A stretch of DNA of 6,883 nucleotides, taken from a bacterium (GTDB taxonomy: Bacteria > Verrucomicrobiota > Verrucomicrobiia > Limisphaerales > UBA11358). The DNA lies in the NCBI GenBank assembly GCA_021781185.1, contig JAJXXI010000673.1:1-6883 (forward strand), given 5' to 3'. The notes beneath the pieces were generated by a model, which was not told the origin of the DNA, made no database searches, and saw only the letters and a program-made list of their open reading frames with translations. Shown here in pieces: positions 1-5,556 of the stretch (position 1 is its first letter; each line of letters opens with the position of its first letter). The position numbers and the translations under genes were made by a program.

Positions 1-533
1 CGGAGAAATCGCGCATTTTGTATTTCGCGCCGGAAACGCCGAAGCTGCTTTACGTCCGCTACAAGCCATCGCCGCACCAGAAGGTTTCGCAGCAGACTTG
101 CGATCCAGCACAGGTGGATGTGAAGACTCCCAAGACGCTGGGCCGGCAGATCTCCATCAAAGACATCTCCTCCGTGACCGCCGAACCGACGCGCGGCTGG
201 GACGAAACTGCCGCGACGACGAGGATTGTGTTTGTGTGAAGCCTGAAAGCTCCGTGAAGCGCTGAATTTGCGCGCCAGAATCGAATCGGCAAGTTTTCTT
301 CCGGTTCGACGCTCAAGTTTTTCGGTGGGCGTGAAGGGCAGGCCGCGTTCGCCGTTGAAGATCTTCTTCAGCCGCCGATCGCTGGAACTCATTTTGCGCC
401 GGTTGATGCCGGGGGCGACGAGCTGGCTCAACTCACGGCGCAACCGCCGACCTTTCAACCAGTCTTCGTAGCTGATGGAGCCTTCAATGGGGATCGAAGG
501 GACATTTAATTTTGAGTTCATTGGCAACTTCAT
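1..533 (-). pseudogene. Hypothetical minus-strand reading frame, possibly decayed
   Basis: From an ATG at 531-533 the minus strand is open to the window edge (177 codons, no stop). The first 98 residues (down to about 240) look protein-like: charged and helical, with SYEDWLKGRRLRREL at residues 21-35, NGERGLPFTPTEKLERR at 60-76, and mostly G/C-ending codons. Beyond that it runs through the tail of the plus-strand gene ending at 239, and its composition becomes that of an antisense shadow. A real gene would be expected to stop near 240. The missing stop suggests a lost 3' end, or that the frame is not expressed. The ATG directly follows the TGA (534-536) of the preceding segment in the same phase. 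A second ATG lies at 519-521. No Shine-Dalgarno sequence and no recognisable family. A small intact gene overlapping its neighbour is the alternative. Confidence 0.3.
3..239 (+). CDS. C-terminal fragment of an unidentified protein
   Basis: A plus-strand frame is open from the first full codon at 3 to a TGA at 237-239, giving 78 residues that end in TRIVFV. The true start lies upstream of the window. Most codons end in G or C, as in the intact genes here, while the opposite strand over the same bases gives an Arg/His/Leu-rich product with about half its codons ending in G or C. The plus strand is therefore the likelier coding strand. The piece looks soluble, with several Lys/Pro stretches and no membrane segment. 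I recognise no family and assign no function. No terminator-like hairpin is visible just after the stop. Confidence 0.5.
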   Translation, partial: EKSRILYFAPETPKLLYVRYKPSPHQKVSQQTCDPAQVDVKTPKTLGRQISIKDISSVTAEPTRGWDETAATTRIVFV

Positions 534-788
534 TCACCAGTGCTTTGACTCATTCACGTTACGATATTCAGGCAGCTTGGCAACGCGCAAGACCTCGTCC
601 CAGTCCATACTGACCGCGCCGGCCAAGCCAACAATCGCCAATTCCCGCGCACACGCCCGCGCCGCCTGATTGACTCCCGGATAAAAGGCGGCCGGCGATT
701 TCCGTTGGCCCAGGCTATTCTTTGATATTTTGGCGCAAGATGGATGGCAGCGCCTATGGGCCGGATTTGTGTTTTTGGGGTTCGCCGT
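534..788 (-). pseudogene. Protein-like reading-frame remnant, no ATG at a plausible start
   Basis: The minus strand is open between a TGA at 789-791 and a TGA at 534-536. The last 58 codons (from about 710 down) look coding: the segment PGVNQAARACAREL is followed by AGAVSMDWDEVLRVAKLPEY and a short hydrophilic tail, with mostly G/C-ending third bases. There is no ATG until the internal one at 606-608, which would leave only 24 residues. The 5' part (713-788) reads as Cys/His/Pro/Lys-rich noise. Upstream in the same phase sits MDMNSELRDALHQ, from an ATG at 831-833 ending in two TGA codons. Possible readings are a decayed gene, a non-ATG start (CTG at 711-713), or chance. No function can be assigned. 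Confidence 0.28.
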
Positions 789-1018
789 TCATCATTGGTG
801 CAGCGCATCGCGGAGTTCGGAGTTCATATCCATTGGATTTGGTCACGATAGCAACGTCTGCACTGCACAAACTCAATGAGTGAGAGGTTGTGGAACTGCT
901 TTGATTTGTTGCGGCAATTTCGGCAATTTTTTACCTGCTTGCAATTCGGCATTTTCGAAGCACCTTGCCCTCCACCGCCAAAGCGGTTCCAACACAAACA
1001 AACAAACAACTTGAAATT
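789..1018. other. Spacer with no supported gene, upstream of the DUF5069 gene
   Basis: No frame here has convincing protein character apart from the 13-residue minus-strand peptide (831-833 back to TGA 792-794). Visible small structure: a perfect 11-base palindrome ACTCAATGAGT at 871-881, which could be a binding site, and a tandem duplication of CGGCAATTT at 912-929. The last 25 bases are A-rich (repeated ACAA). The promoter of the DUF5069 gene should lie here, but I see no -35/-10 pair strong enough to call. Confidence 0.4.
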
Positions 1019-1462
1019 ATGTCATTAAACAGACCTGATCTGACGAAATTCCCGCCGCGCAGTCCGCGCGTGCGGCTCGGCGGCCATGTCATTCTGCCGC
1101 GCATGCTGGACAAGGGGCGGGCCACCCTGGCCGGTAAAAACGGCGAATACCACTACGCCTGCCCGATGGACCAGCGGTTTCTGGAATTTGCCGGCATTGA
1201 CCCGGAGGCGCTGAAAAAGGAACTTCACCAGAGCGACACGGAAATCCTCAAATGGATCCAGGCCCACGCCCAACACAAGCGCACCCTGCCGGAAATTCTC
1301 GCCTGGTCCGCCTGGCAGGAAAACCTGGCCCCGGACAATCCGGATGGACGCGAGTATTTCAACGGCTTGCACAAGGCCGGCGCGCCCGACCGCACGGACA
1401 TCATCACCTGGTTTGACGTGCTGGACATGGACGACTTTGTAAGCTTCGGCGGCAAGGCTTGA
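1019..1462 (+). CDS. DUF5069 family protein
   Basis: 147-residue soluble protein with the layout I associate with the DUF5069 family: an N-terminal PPRSPRVRLGG (residues 12-22), LPRMLDKGRA (26-35), a GEYHYACPMD segment (42-51), FLEFAGID (54-61), then a helical C-terminal half with EILKWIQAH (75-83) and TDIITWFDVLDMDD (126-139). The biochemical role of the family is unknown to me, so none is given. No signal peptide or membrane helix. I chose the ATG at 1019 because the family begins just before PPRSP; an in-frame TTG at 965 would add 18 low-complexity residues. No Shine-Dalgarno sequence precedes the ATG; the leader is A-rich and ends TTGAAATT. The gene converges on the greA-like gene and stands alone on its strand. 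Confidence 0.85.
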   Translation: MSLNRPDLTKFPPRSPRVRLGGHVILPRMLDKGRATLAGKNGEYHYACPMDQRFLEFAGIDPEALKKELHQSDTEILKWIQAHAQHKRTLPEILAWSAWQENLAPDNPDGREYFNGLHKAGAPDRTDIITWFDVLDMDDFVSFGGKA

Positions 1463-1470
1463 ATGACGGG

Positions 1471-1509
1471 CCAGTTTAGCCTGATGGTTCGCCGTCCGGA
1501 ATAAACTGG
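1471..1509 (+). other. Inverted repeat after the DUF5069 gene
   Basis: CCAGTTTA at 1471-1478 and TAAACTGG at 1502-1509 form a perfect 8-base stem around a 23-base loop, starting 8 bases after the DUF5069 stop. A competing stem pairs GACGG (1465-1469) with CCGTC (1492-1496). No run of T follows on the plus strand, so this is not a classic intrinsic terminator. It may be a 3'-end stem for the DUF5069 transcript, or incidental. Confidence 0.4.
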
Positions 1510-1511
1510 TG

Positions 1512-1550
1512 AAAAACAAAAACGGAAGCGGGGTTTTCCCCGCCTCCGTT
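1512..1550 (-). terminator. Intrinsic terminator of the greA-like gene, possibly bidirectional
   Basis: Bases 1521-1550 form a near-perfect hairpin: AACGGA pairs with TCCGTT, then after one mismatch GCGGGG pairs with CCCCGC, closed by a four-base loop. Read on the minus strand, the stem lies 18 bases past the greA-like stop codon and runs into a T-rich tract (TTTTTGTTTTTC, ending near 1511). This is the form of a Rho-independent terminator. On the plus strand the tail (GTTGTTAG) is weaker, so termination of DUF5069 read-through is possible but less certain. Confidence 0.88.
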
Positions 1551-1568
1551 GTTAGTCTGGTAGTGAAA

Positions 1569-3413
1569 TCAAGCTGCGGACGTCACGGCCGGCGCTTCCG
1601 TTTTCCACGCCGCGATCTTTTCAATCCGGTGGCGACGCTTGCCGCCGTGCAGTTCAAATTCCACCTCGTCGCCAACCTTGCGGTTGAGCAGCGCCATCGC
1701 GACTGGGGTGAGGTAGCTGATGACGCCCTTGTCCGGATCGGAATCCCATGCACCCAGAATCGTGAATGTCTCCGCCTGGTTCGTCGTGAGGTCGGTGACC
1801 AGCACAATGGCGCCCGGTCCGACAACCTCCGTGCTGGCATTGGCAAAATCCTGCCCGCGGGCACGGTTGAGCGCGGCTTCGAGGTCTTCCTTCTGGCGCA
1901 TGAGGATCTTTTGCATTTCCTTCGCGGCCTTGTATTCGTGGTTCTCGCGCAAATCGCCGTAGCTGCGGGCGATCGCGATTTCCTTGGAGTTCGCCGGAAT
2001 TTTTTTCTGCACGAGATCCTGATATTCCTGCCGGCGGCGTTCAAGGCTTTCCCACGAGACGAGCAGCGCGGAATCCTGCCGGGTCTGCTCGCCGCTGACG
2101 AGCGATTGCACGGCGGGATGCGCCTTGACGAGCCGGGCGAGCAGGGAGCGTTTGTCCATGTCGTCAAACACCGGCGACAGTTTCAGGGCACGGGTCAGAT
2201 CCTTGATGACTTCAATGTCCGCCGACGCCGTGAGTTCGGAGATCAACTGCTGGTCTTCCAGAATAAAGTCGCGCAGCCGGTTCGAGCGCTTTTCATTGAA
2301 CTGGTCACGCTCCATCGCGGTGAGCATCGCGCGGAAGACTTCCGGGCCGAGGATGTCCACATAGTCCTCGTTGCGTTCGCGGCCGAACCACAGCAACAGT
2401 TCACTGCTCGCCATGTGCTGGCTGATGAGCTTGGAAAGCGTTTCCTTCAGCAAGTCCAGCTTGCCGTTGTTGATGAGGATGTTCGTGATTTCCTTGGCCA
2501 GCTTGGCGGAGACGAAGTTCAGCGCACCGCGCAAAATGTCAACCCAGCGGTCGGGATTCGCGGCCTTGAATGATTCCAGCGCGCGATGATGCTTGGCGGC
2601 GGGAATGCTTTCGAGCAGCGGCCCAAATTTGATCCCGTCCTGCGACCAGATCTGCGCGGCGGTGACGGCGTCCGTGGCGGGAGTCAGGCTCGTGGCGTGG
2701 CATAATTCGTCCCGCGCAAAAATCGCCTCCAGCGCCACCGCCGGTTGCGTGCGCTGATGCGAAACAATGTCGGGATTCAGCACGCCAACCACTTCGGTCG
2801 CCGTCGCCACCTTGTCCTTCAAGTCAGAAACCGCCTTCAGCATTTCCGATACGACCAGGATGCGCGCCTTGAGTCCTTTTGCCGCCCGGAAATCCGTGAG
2901 CAGGCGGTCTTGCAGCGAGGTTTCCTGGGTCTGATACACCACCGGCTCGGTTTTCTTCAGCGGCACGATGAAATGACCGTCCTTCTTCATCTCGCGCTTG
3001 GCGGTTTCCCACCACTTTTTCCAGTCGTCGCTAATCACATCCGGCACGAGCGCCTGCTGGATTTGATCCGCAGTCGCCTTGCCGCCGTAGCTGTTGAGGA
3101 CAATCTTGATCAGGTCAATGTGGTGGGCGGCCAGATGGCGGACGGCGTCGAGGTCAGTGGCTTTGCGGGCCAGAATATGGTCTTTGGGGACCGGCTTGAG
3201 TGATTCGGCGGCGAAGGCCAGATCCATCGGGTGGCCCGGCTTGCCCGGAAAATCAATCGTGAAACGGGCAAAAACGGTGTCCACCGTCTTGATCCGACCA
3301 AACCCCCAACTACGATGTGTGCAGCAGCCGGCTTCGGCCAGGTGAGTTAATGCCGCGACATGACGGCCCTCGATTTTTCCCGCAGCGGCCAGTTTTTCGA
3401 ATTCTTCTTTCAT
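1569..3413 (-). CDS. greA: Long GreA/GreB-family transcription elongation factor with N-terminal extension
   Basis: 614 residues against about 158 for an ordinary GreA. The C-terminal 160 residues are GreA-like: a coiled coil (about 453-525) whose tip reads SYGDLRENHEY (484-494) and keeps the acidic pair D487 and E490, matching the residues GreA uses to stimulate transcript cleavage in backtracked RNA polymerase. An FKBP-like domain follows (about 526-604, with ISYLTPVAMALLNRKVGDEV). The first ~440 residues are mostly helical. Near the start lies a beta-rich patch, SWGFGRIKTVD to MDLAFAAESLKPV (35-75). Long GreA proteins with such an extension are known from chlamydiae and other PVC bacteria; the role of the extension is not something I can state. 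The ATG at 3411-3413 is preferred because upstream in-frame codons read through rsmB's antisense strand. A weak GCGAG lies upstream in an A/T-rich leader. Divergent from rsmB; ends at a strong terminator. Confidence 0.88.
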   Translation of the reverse strand: MKEEFEKLAAAGKIEGRHVAALTHLAEAGCCTHRSWGFGRIKTVDTVFARFTIDFPGKPGHPMDLAFAAESLKPVPKDHILARKATDLDAVRHLAAHHIDLIKIVLNSYGGKATADQIQQALVPDVISDDWKKWWETAKREMKKDGHFIVPLKKTEPVVYQTQETSLQDRLLTDFRAAKGLKARILVVSEMLKAVSDLKDKVATATEVVGVLNPDIVSHQRTQPAVALEAIFARDELCHATSLTPATDAVTAAQIWSQDGIKFGPLLESIPAAKHHRALESFKAANPDRWVDILRGALNFVSAKLAKEITNILINNGKLDLLKETLSKLISQHMASSELLLWFGRERNEDYVDILGPEVFRAMLTAMERDQFNEKRSNRLRDFILEDQQLISELTASADIEVIKDLTRALKLSPVFDDMDKRSLLARLVKAHPAVQSLVSGEQTRQDSALLVSWESLERRRQEYQDLVQKKIPANSKEIAIARSYGDLRENHEYKAAKEMQKILMRQKEDLEAALNRARGQDFANASTEVVGPGAIVLVTDLTTNQAETFTILGAWDSDPDKGVISYLTPVAMALLNRKVGDEVEFELHGGKRRHRIEKIAAWKTEAPAVTSAA

Positions 3414-3452
3414 AAAATTTTTAATCTCGCTTCCCGCAAGATGAATCTCTTT

Positions 3453-3481
3453 ATTAAAGTTGTTGAACGACCAAAATCCAA
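3453..3481 (-). promoter_or_regulatory. Candidate sigma70-type promoter for the greA-like gene
   Basis: On the minus strand TTGGAT (3481-3476) is followed after 17 bases by TTTAAT (3458-3453), which differs from TATAAT at one position. Transcription would begin near 3446, leaving a leader of roughly 33 bases before the ATG at 3413. Most of the element lies inside the first codons of rsmB, because the gap between the two divergent genes is only 46 bases. The -35 match is partial, so this is a candidate only. Confidence 0.35.
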
Positions 3482-4764
3482 GACAAATTGCGGCGCGAGT
3501 GTTGTCGCAACGCCTGACCAGCCGTGAATACACGGAAAATCTCCTCGACATTGCCCTGGCCACCGCGCGGCTTTCGCCCGCCGATCGCGGGCTGTGCCAC
3601 GAACTCGTCTGCGGCGTGGTCCGCTGGCAGGCCACGCTCGACCGGCTCATCGCCCGCAAGACCGACCCGGCGCGTGAACTGCGCCCGGCCCTGAGAAATT
3701 TCCTGCGGCTCGGCCTTTACCAGATTTTCTGGCTCGACCGCATCCCGCCGCACGCCGCCGTCCACGAAACCGTCGAGCAGACCAAGCGCGCCGGCTACCA
3801 TTCGCAGGCCGGCCTCATCAACGCCGTGCTCCGCAGCTACCTGCGCGAGACCGACGAGATCAAAAAGATTCTCGCCGACATGAAAGTTTCCCAGCCCGCA
3901 CTCGGCTGGTCACATCCTGAATGGCTCGTGGACAAGTGGCTCGCCCGCTTTGGCGACGAGAAAACCCGTCGCCTGCTGGAATGGGACAACACGCCGCCGA
4001 AAACTTTCGCCCGCGTCAACACGCTGAAAACCACCGCCGGCAAACTCGTGGAACGCTGGCGCGAGGAGAACGTGGATTACGATTTCACCACCCGTGACTG
4101 GACCGGTGAAAATCTGGCGTTCGAGCTAAAAGCGCATCCGCCGCTGAATTCGCTCGGCAGTTTGCGCGACGGCTGGTTTTACCTGCAAGACCCCAGCACG
4201 CTGCTCGCCCCCTCGCTGCTCGGGGCGCAGCCCGGCGAAACCGTCTGGGACATGTGCGCCGCGCCCGGCGGTAAAACCACCTTCATCGCGCAGCAAATGA
4301 ACAACGAGGGAAAAATCGTCGCCAGTGATCTGGATCCGAACCGCTTGCGGCTGGTGAAAGACAACTGTGCCCGGCTCGGTGTTACGAGCGCGGAAGCAGT
4401 GGTGCCCTCAGCCATCACCCCCCGGCCATCAACGGCGTTTGACCGCATTCTAATTGACGCCCCCTGCTCAAACACGGGAGTCATGCGCCGCCGCGTGGAT
4501 TTGCGCTGGCGCATTCAGGCGGCGGAGATTGAACGCCTCCGCGCCACGCAGCTTGGATTGCTGCATGAGGCCGCGCCCAGGCTGAAGCCCGGCGGAATTC
4601 TCGTTTACAGCACCTGCAGTTTGGAGCCGGAGGAAAACTCCGAAGTGGTGAAACAATTCCTCGCCGGCCATGCCAGCTTCACGCTGGAAACCGAACGCCA
4701 GTTGTTGCCGTTTGCCGACGCAGTGGATGGCGCTTACGTTGCCCGTTTGAAACATTCAACCTGA
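3460..4764 (+). CDS. rsmB: 16S rRNA (cytosine-C5) methyltransferase, RsmB/Sun family
   Basis: 434 residues, the usual RsmB length. RsmB methylates C967 of 16S rRNA (E. coli numbering) with S-adenosylmethionine. Residues 6-130 form the NusB-like RNA-binding domain (NPRQIAARVL, RGLCHELVCGVVRW, LRLGLYQIFWLDRIP, HAAVHETVE). The Rossmann-type catalytic domain follows, with the SAM loop DMCAAPGGKT (264-273), acidic SDLDPNR (289-295), motif IV DAPCSNTG (333-340; Cys336, needed for product release in the family) and motif VI STCSLEPEEN (384-393; Cys386, the nucleophile). The C-terminal DGAYVARL (423-430) is typical. No ATG fits: the frame opens after a stop at 3442-3444 and the first usable codons are TTG at 3460 and TTG at 3463. 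The domain begins right there, so a TTG start is likely. No clear Shine-Dalgarno sequence. Probably co-transcribed with the flavoprotein gene 18 bases downstream. Confidence 0.93.
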   Translation: MLNDQNPRQIAARVLSQRLTSREYTENLLDIALATARLSPADRGLCHELVCGVVRWQATLDRLIARKTDPARELRPALRNFLRLGLYQIFWLDRIPPHAAVHETVEQTKRAGYHSQAGLINAVLRSYLRETDEIKKILADMKVSQPALGWSHPEWLVDKWLARFGDEKTRRLLEWDNTPPKTFARVNTLKTTAGKLVERWREENVDYDFTTRDWTGENLAFELKAHPPLNSLGSLRDGWFYLQDPSTLLAPSLLGAQPGETVWDMCAAPGGKTTFIAQQMNNEGKIVASDLDPNRLRLVKDNCARLGVTSAEAVVPSAITPRPSTAFDRILIDAPCSNTGVMRRRVDLRWRIQAAEIERLRATQLGLLHEAAPRLKPGGILVYSTCSLEPEENSEVVKQFLAGHASFTLETERQLLPFADAVDGAYVARLKHST

Positions 4765-4782
4765 TTTAAAATTATTAAAATT

Positions 4783-5385
4783 ATGGAACTCGACCTCGAA
4801 AAAGAATTCGCCGACCGCGCCTATCCCATTCTGGCCAGCCTCGTCACGCCTCGGCCGATTGCGCTTGTCACCACCATCAATGCCGACGGCAGGATAAACG
4901 CCGCGCCGTTCAGCTTCTTCAACCTGTTTGGCGCGAATCCGCCCATCTGCGCGTTTGCGCCCGGCGACCGCGATGATGGCACGCCGAAGGACACCGCGCG
5001 CAATGTCCGTTCGCAGCATGAATTCGTCGTGAACCTCGTGGATGAATCCATTGCCGAGGCCATGAACCAATGCGCCGCCGCGCTGCCTTTTGGTGAAAAC
5101 GAGTTGGACCACGCCGGCCTGCATGCTGCGCCGTCGTCGGTCGTAAAACCGCCGCGCATCGCCGAAGCGCCCGCCAGTCTGGAATGCGTGGAATGGGGCA
5201 CGCTGCAAATCGGCGGCAACCGGGTCGTCATCGGCCTCATCAAGCGCGTTCATCTGCGCGATGAATTGTTCGACCCGGAGAAACGCCGCGTCTGCACGGA
5301 AAAGATGCTCACCATCGGCCGCATGGCCTCGCCCCACTGGTATTGTAAAACCGGCGAGCGGTTTGAAATGATCCGGCCTGATTAA
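4783..5385 (+). CDS. Flavin reductase-like, FMN-binding split-barrel protein
   Basis: 200 residues covering a single flavin reductase-like domain. Visible marks: TPRPIALVTT (22-31), the NAAPFSFFN strand-turn (39-47), a KDTARNV loop (69-75) of the kind that contacts FMN phosphate in this fold, FVVNLVDE (81-88), and the C-terminal IGRMASPHWYCKTGE (178-192), where relatives carry a similar Gly-Arg-hydrophobic element ending in an aromatic residue. Such proteins bind FMN, and some reduce flavin with NAD(P)H; the substrate cannot be read from sequence. No signal peptide. It follows rsmB by 18 bases, suggesting one operon, but no functional link is evident. The leader is A/T-rich (TTAAAATT before the ATG) with no Shine-Dalgarno sequence. 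The stop codon lies within the first copy of a 12-base direct repeat. Confidence 0.87.
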   Translation: MELDLEKEFADRAYPILASLVTPRPIALVTTINADGRINAAPFSFFNLFGANPPICAFAPGDRDDGTPKDTARNVRSQHEFVVNLVDESIAEAMNQCAAALPFGENELDHAGLHAAPSSVVKPPRIAEAPASLECVEWGTLQIGGNRVVIGLIKRVHLRDELFDPEKRRVCTEKMLTIGRMASPHWYCKTGERFEMIRPD

Positions 5386-5433
5386 TTCTGGCACCAATTC
5401 TGGCACCGCGTCCTGCGGGTAAAATCTGGCACC
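5384..5433. repeat. 12-base direct repeat, two perfect copies and one partial
   Basis: AATTCTGGCACC occurs back to back at 5384-5395 and 5396-5407, and an 11-base variant (AATCTGGCACC) at 5423-5433. The first two bases of the first copy are the last two of the flavoprotein's TAA stop. I saw no further copy elsewhere in the window. It may be a local slippage duplication or part of a family of dispersed intergenic repeats; the sequence alone does not decide. Confidence 0.75.
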
Positions 5434-5481
5434 CCGCCGAATTTCGCCCGGCAAGAGCGGGTTGAATCATCTCTGGCTCAC

Positions 5482-5550
5482 AGGTGGACAGCGCCGCAGA
5501 CGGTTTCCAGCAGGACGCCGGAAACAACCGGCCGGAAGCCTGTTCCACCT
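5482..5550. other. Hairpin-forming spacer between convergent genes
   Basis: AGGTGGACAG (5482-5491) pairs with CTGTTCCACCT (5540-5550) with one bulged base. Inside it GTTTCC (5503-5508) pairs with GGAAAC (5520-5525), next to a CCGGCCGG palindrome. The structure fills the 3' spacer between the flavoprotein gene and the decarboxylase gene, where transcripts from both sides must end. There is no strong T-run on either side, so a terminator role is plausible but not shown. The rest of the spacer (5434-5481) shows nothing notable. Confidence 0.4.
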
Positions 5551-5556
5551 TTCATT

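Noticed and set aside
268..471. Plus-strand open frame of 67 codons
   Set aside because: Very rich in Arg and Ser, with no start context. The opposite strand over the same bases has more protein-like composition.
534..794. TGA codons as selenocysteine or stop-recoding sites
   Set aside because: No suitable downstream hairpin, selenoprotein motif or conserved frame was seen, and decay explains the stops more simply.
554..808. Minus-strand open frame of 84 codons in another phase
   Set aside because: The product is dominated by Arg, Pro and Trp. The neighbouring phase over the same bases gives the more credible peptide.
1025..1519. Minus-strand open frame of 164 codons
   Set aside because: It lies opposite the DUF5069 gene and crosses part of the terminator region; no recognisable motif.
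1509..2573. Plus-strand open frame of 354 codons
   Set aside because: It is fully antisense to the C-terminal two thirds of the greA-like gene and the terminator beside it. The product is Arg/His/Val-rich without domain motifs, while the minus strand shows clear GreA motifs.
3441..3443. ATG as the rsmB start
   Set aside because: It is in a different phase from the RsmB frame; using it would need a frameshift. TTG at 3460 or 3463 fits the domain start.
4756..5454. Minus-strand open frame of 232 codons
   Set aside because: It is antisense to the flavin reductase-like gene, whose motifs are clear. The product is rich in Arg, Gly and Phe, as expected of a shadow frame in G+C-rich DNA.
5529..5536. 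CCGGCCGG palindrome as a binding site
   Set aside because: Short G+C palindromes are expected by chance in this base composition, and this one sits within a larger imperfect hairpin.
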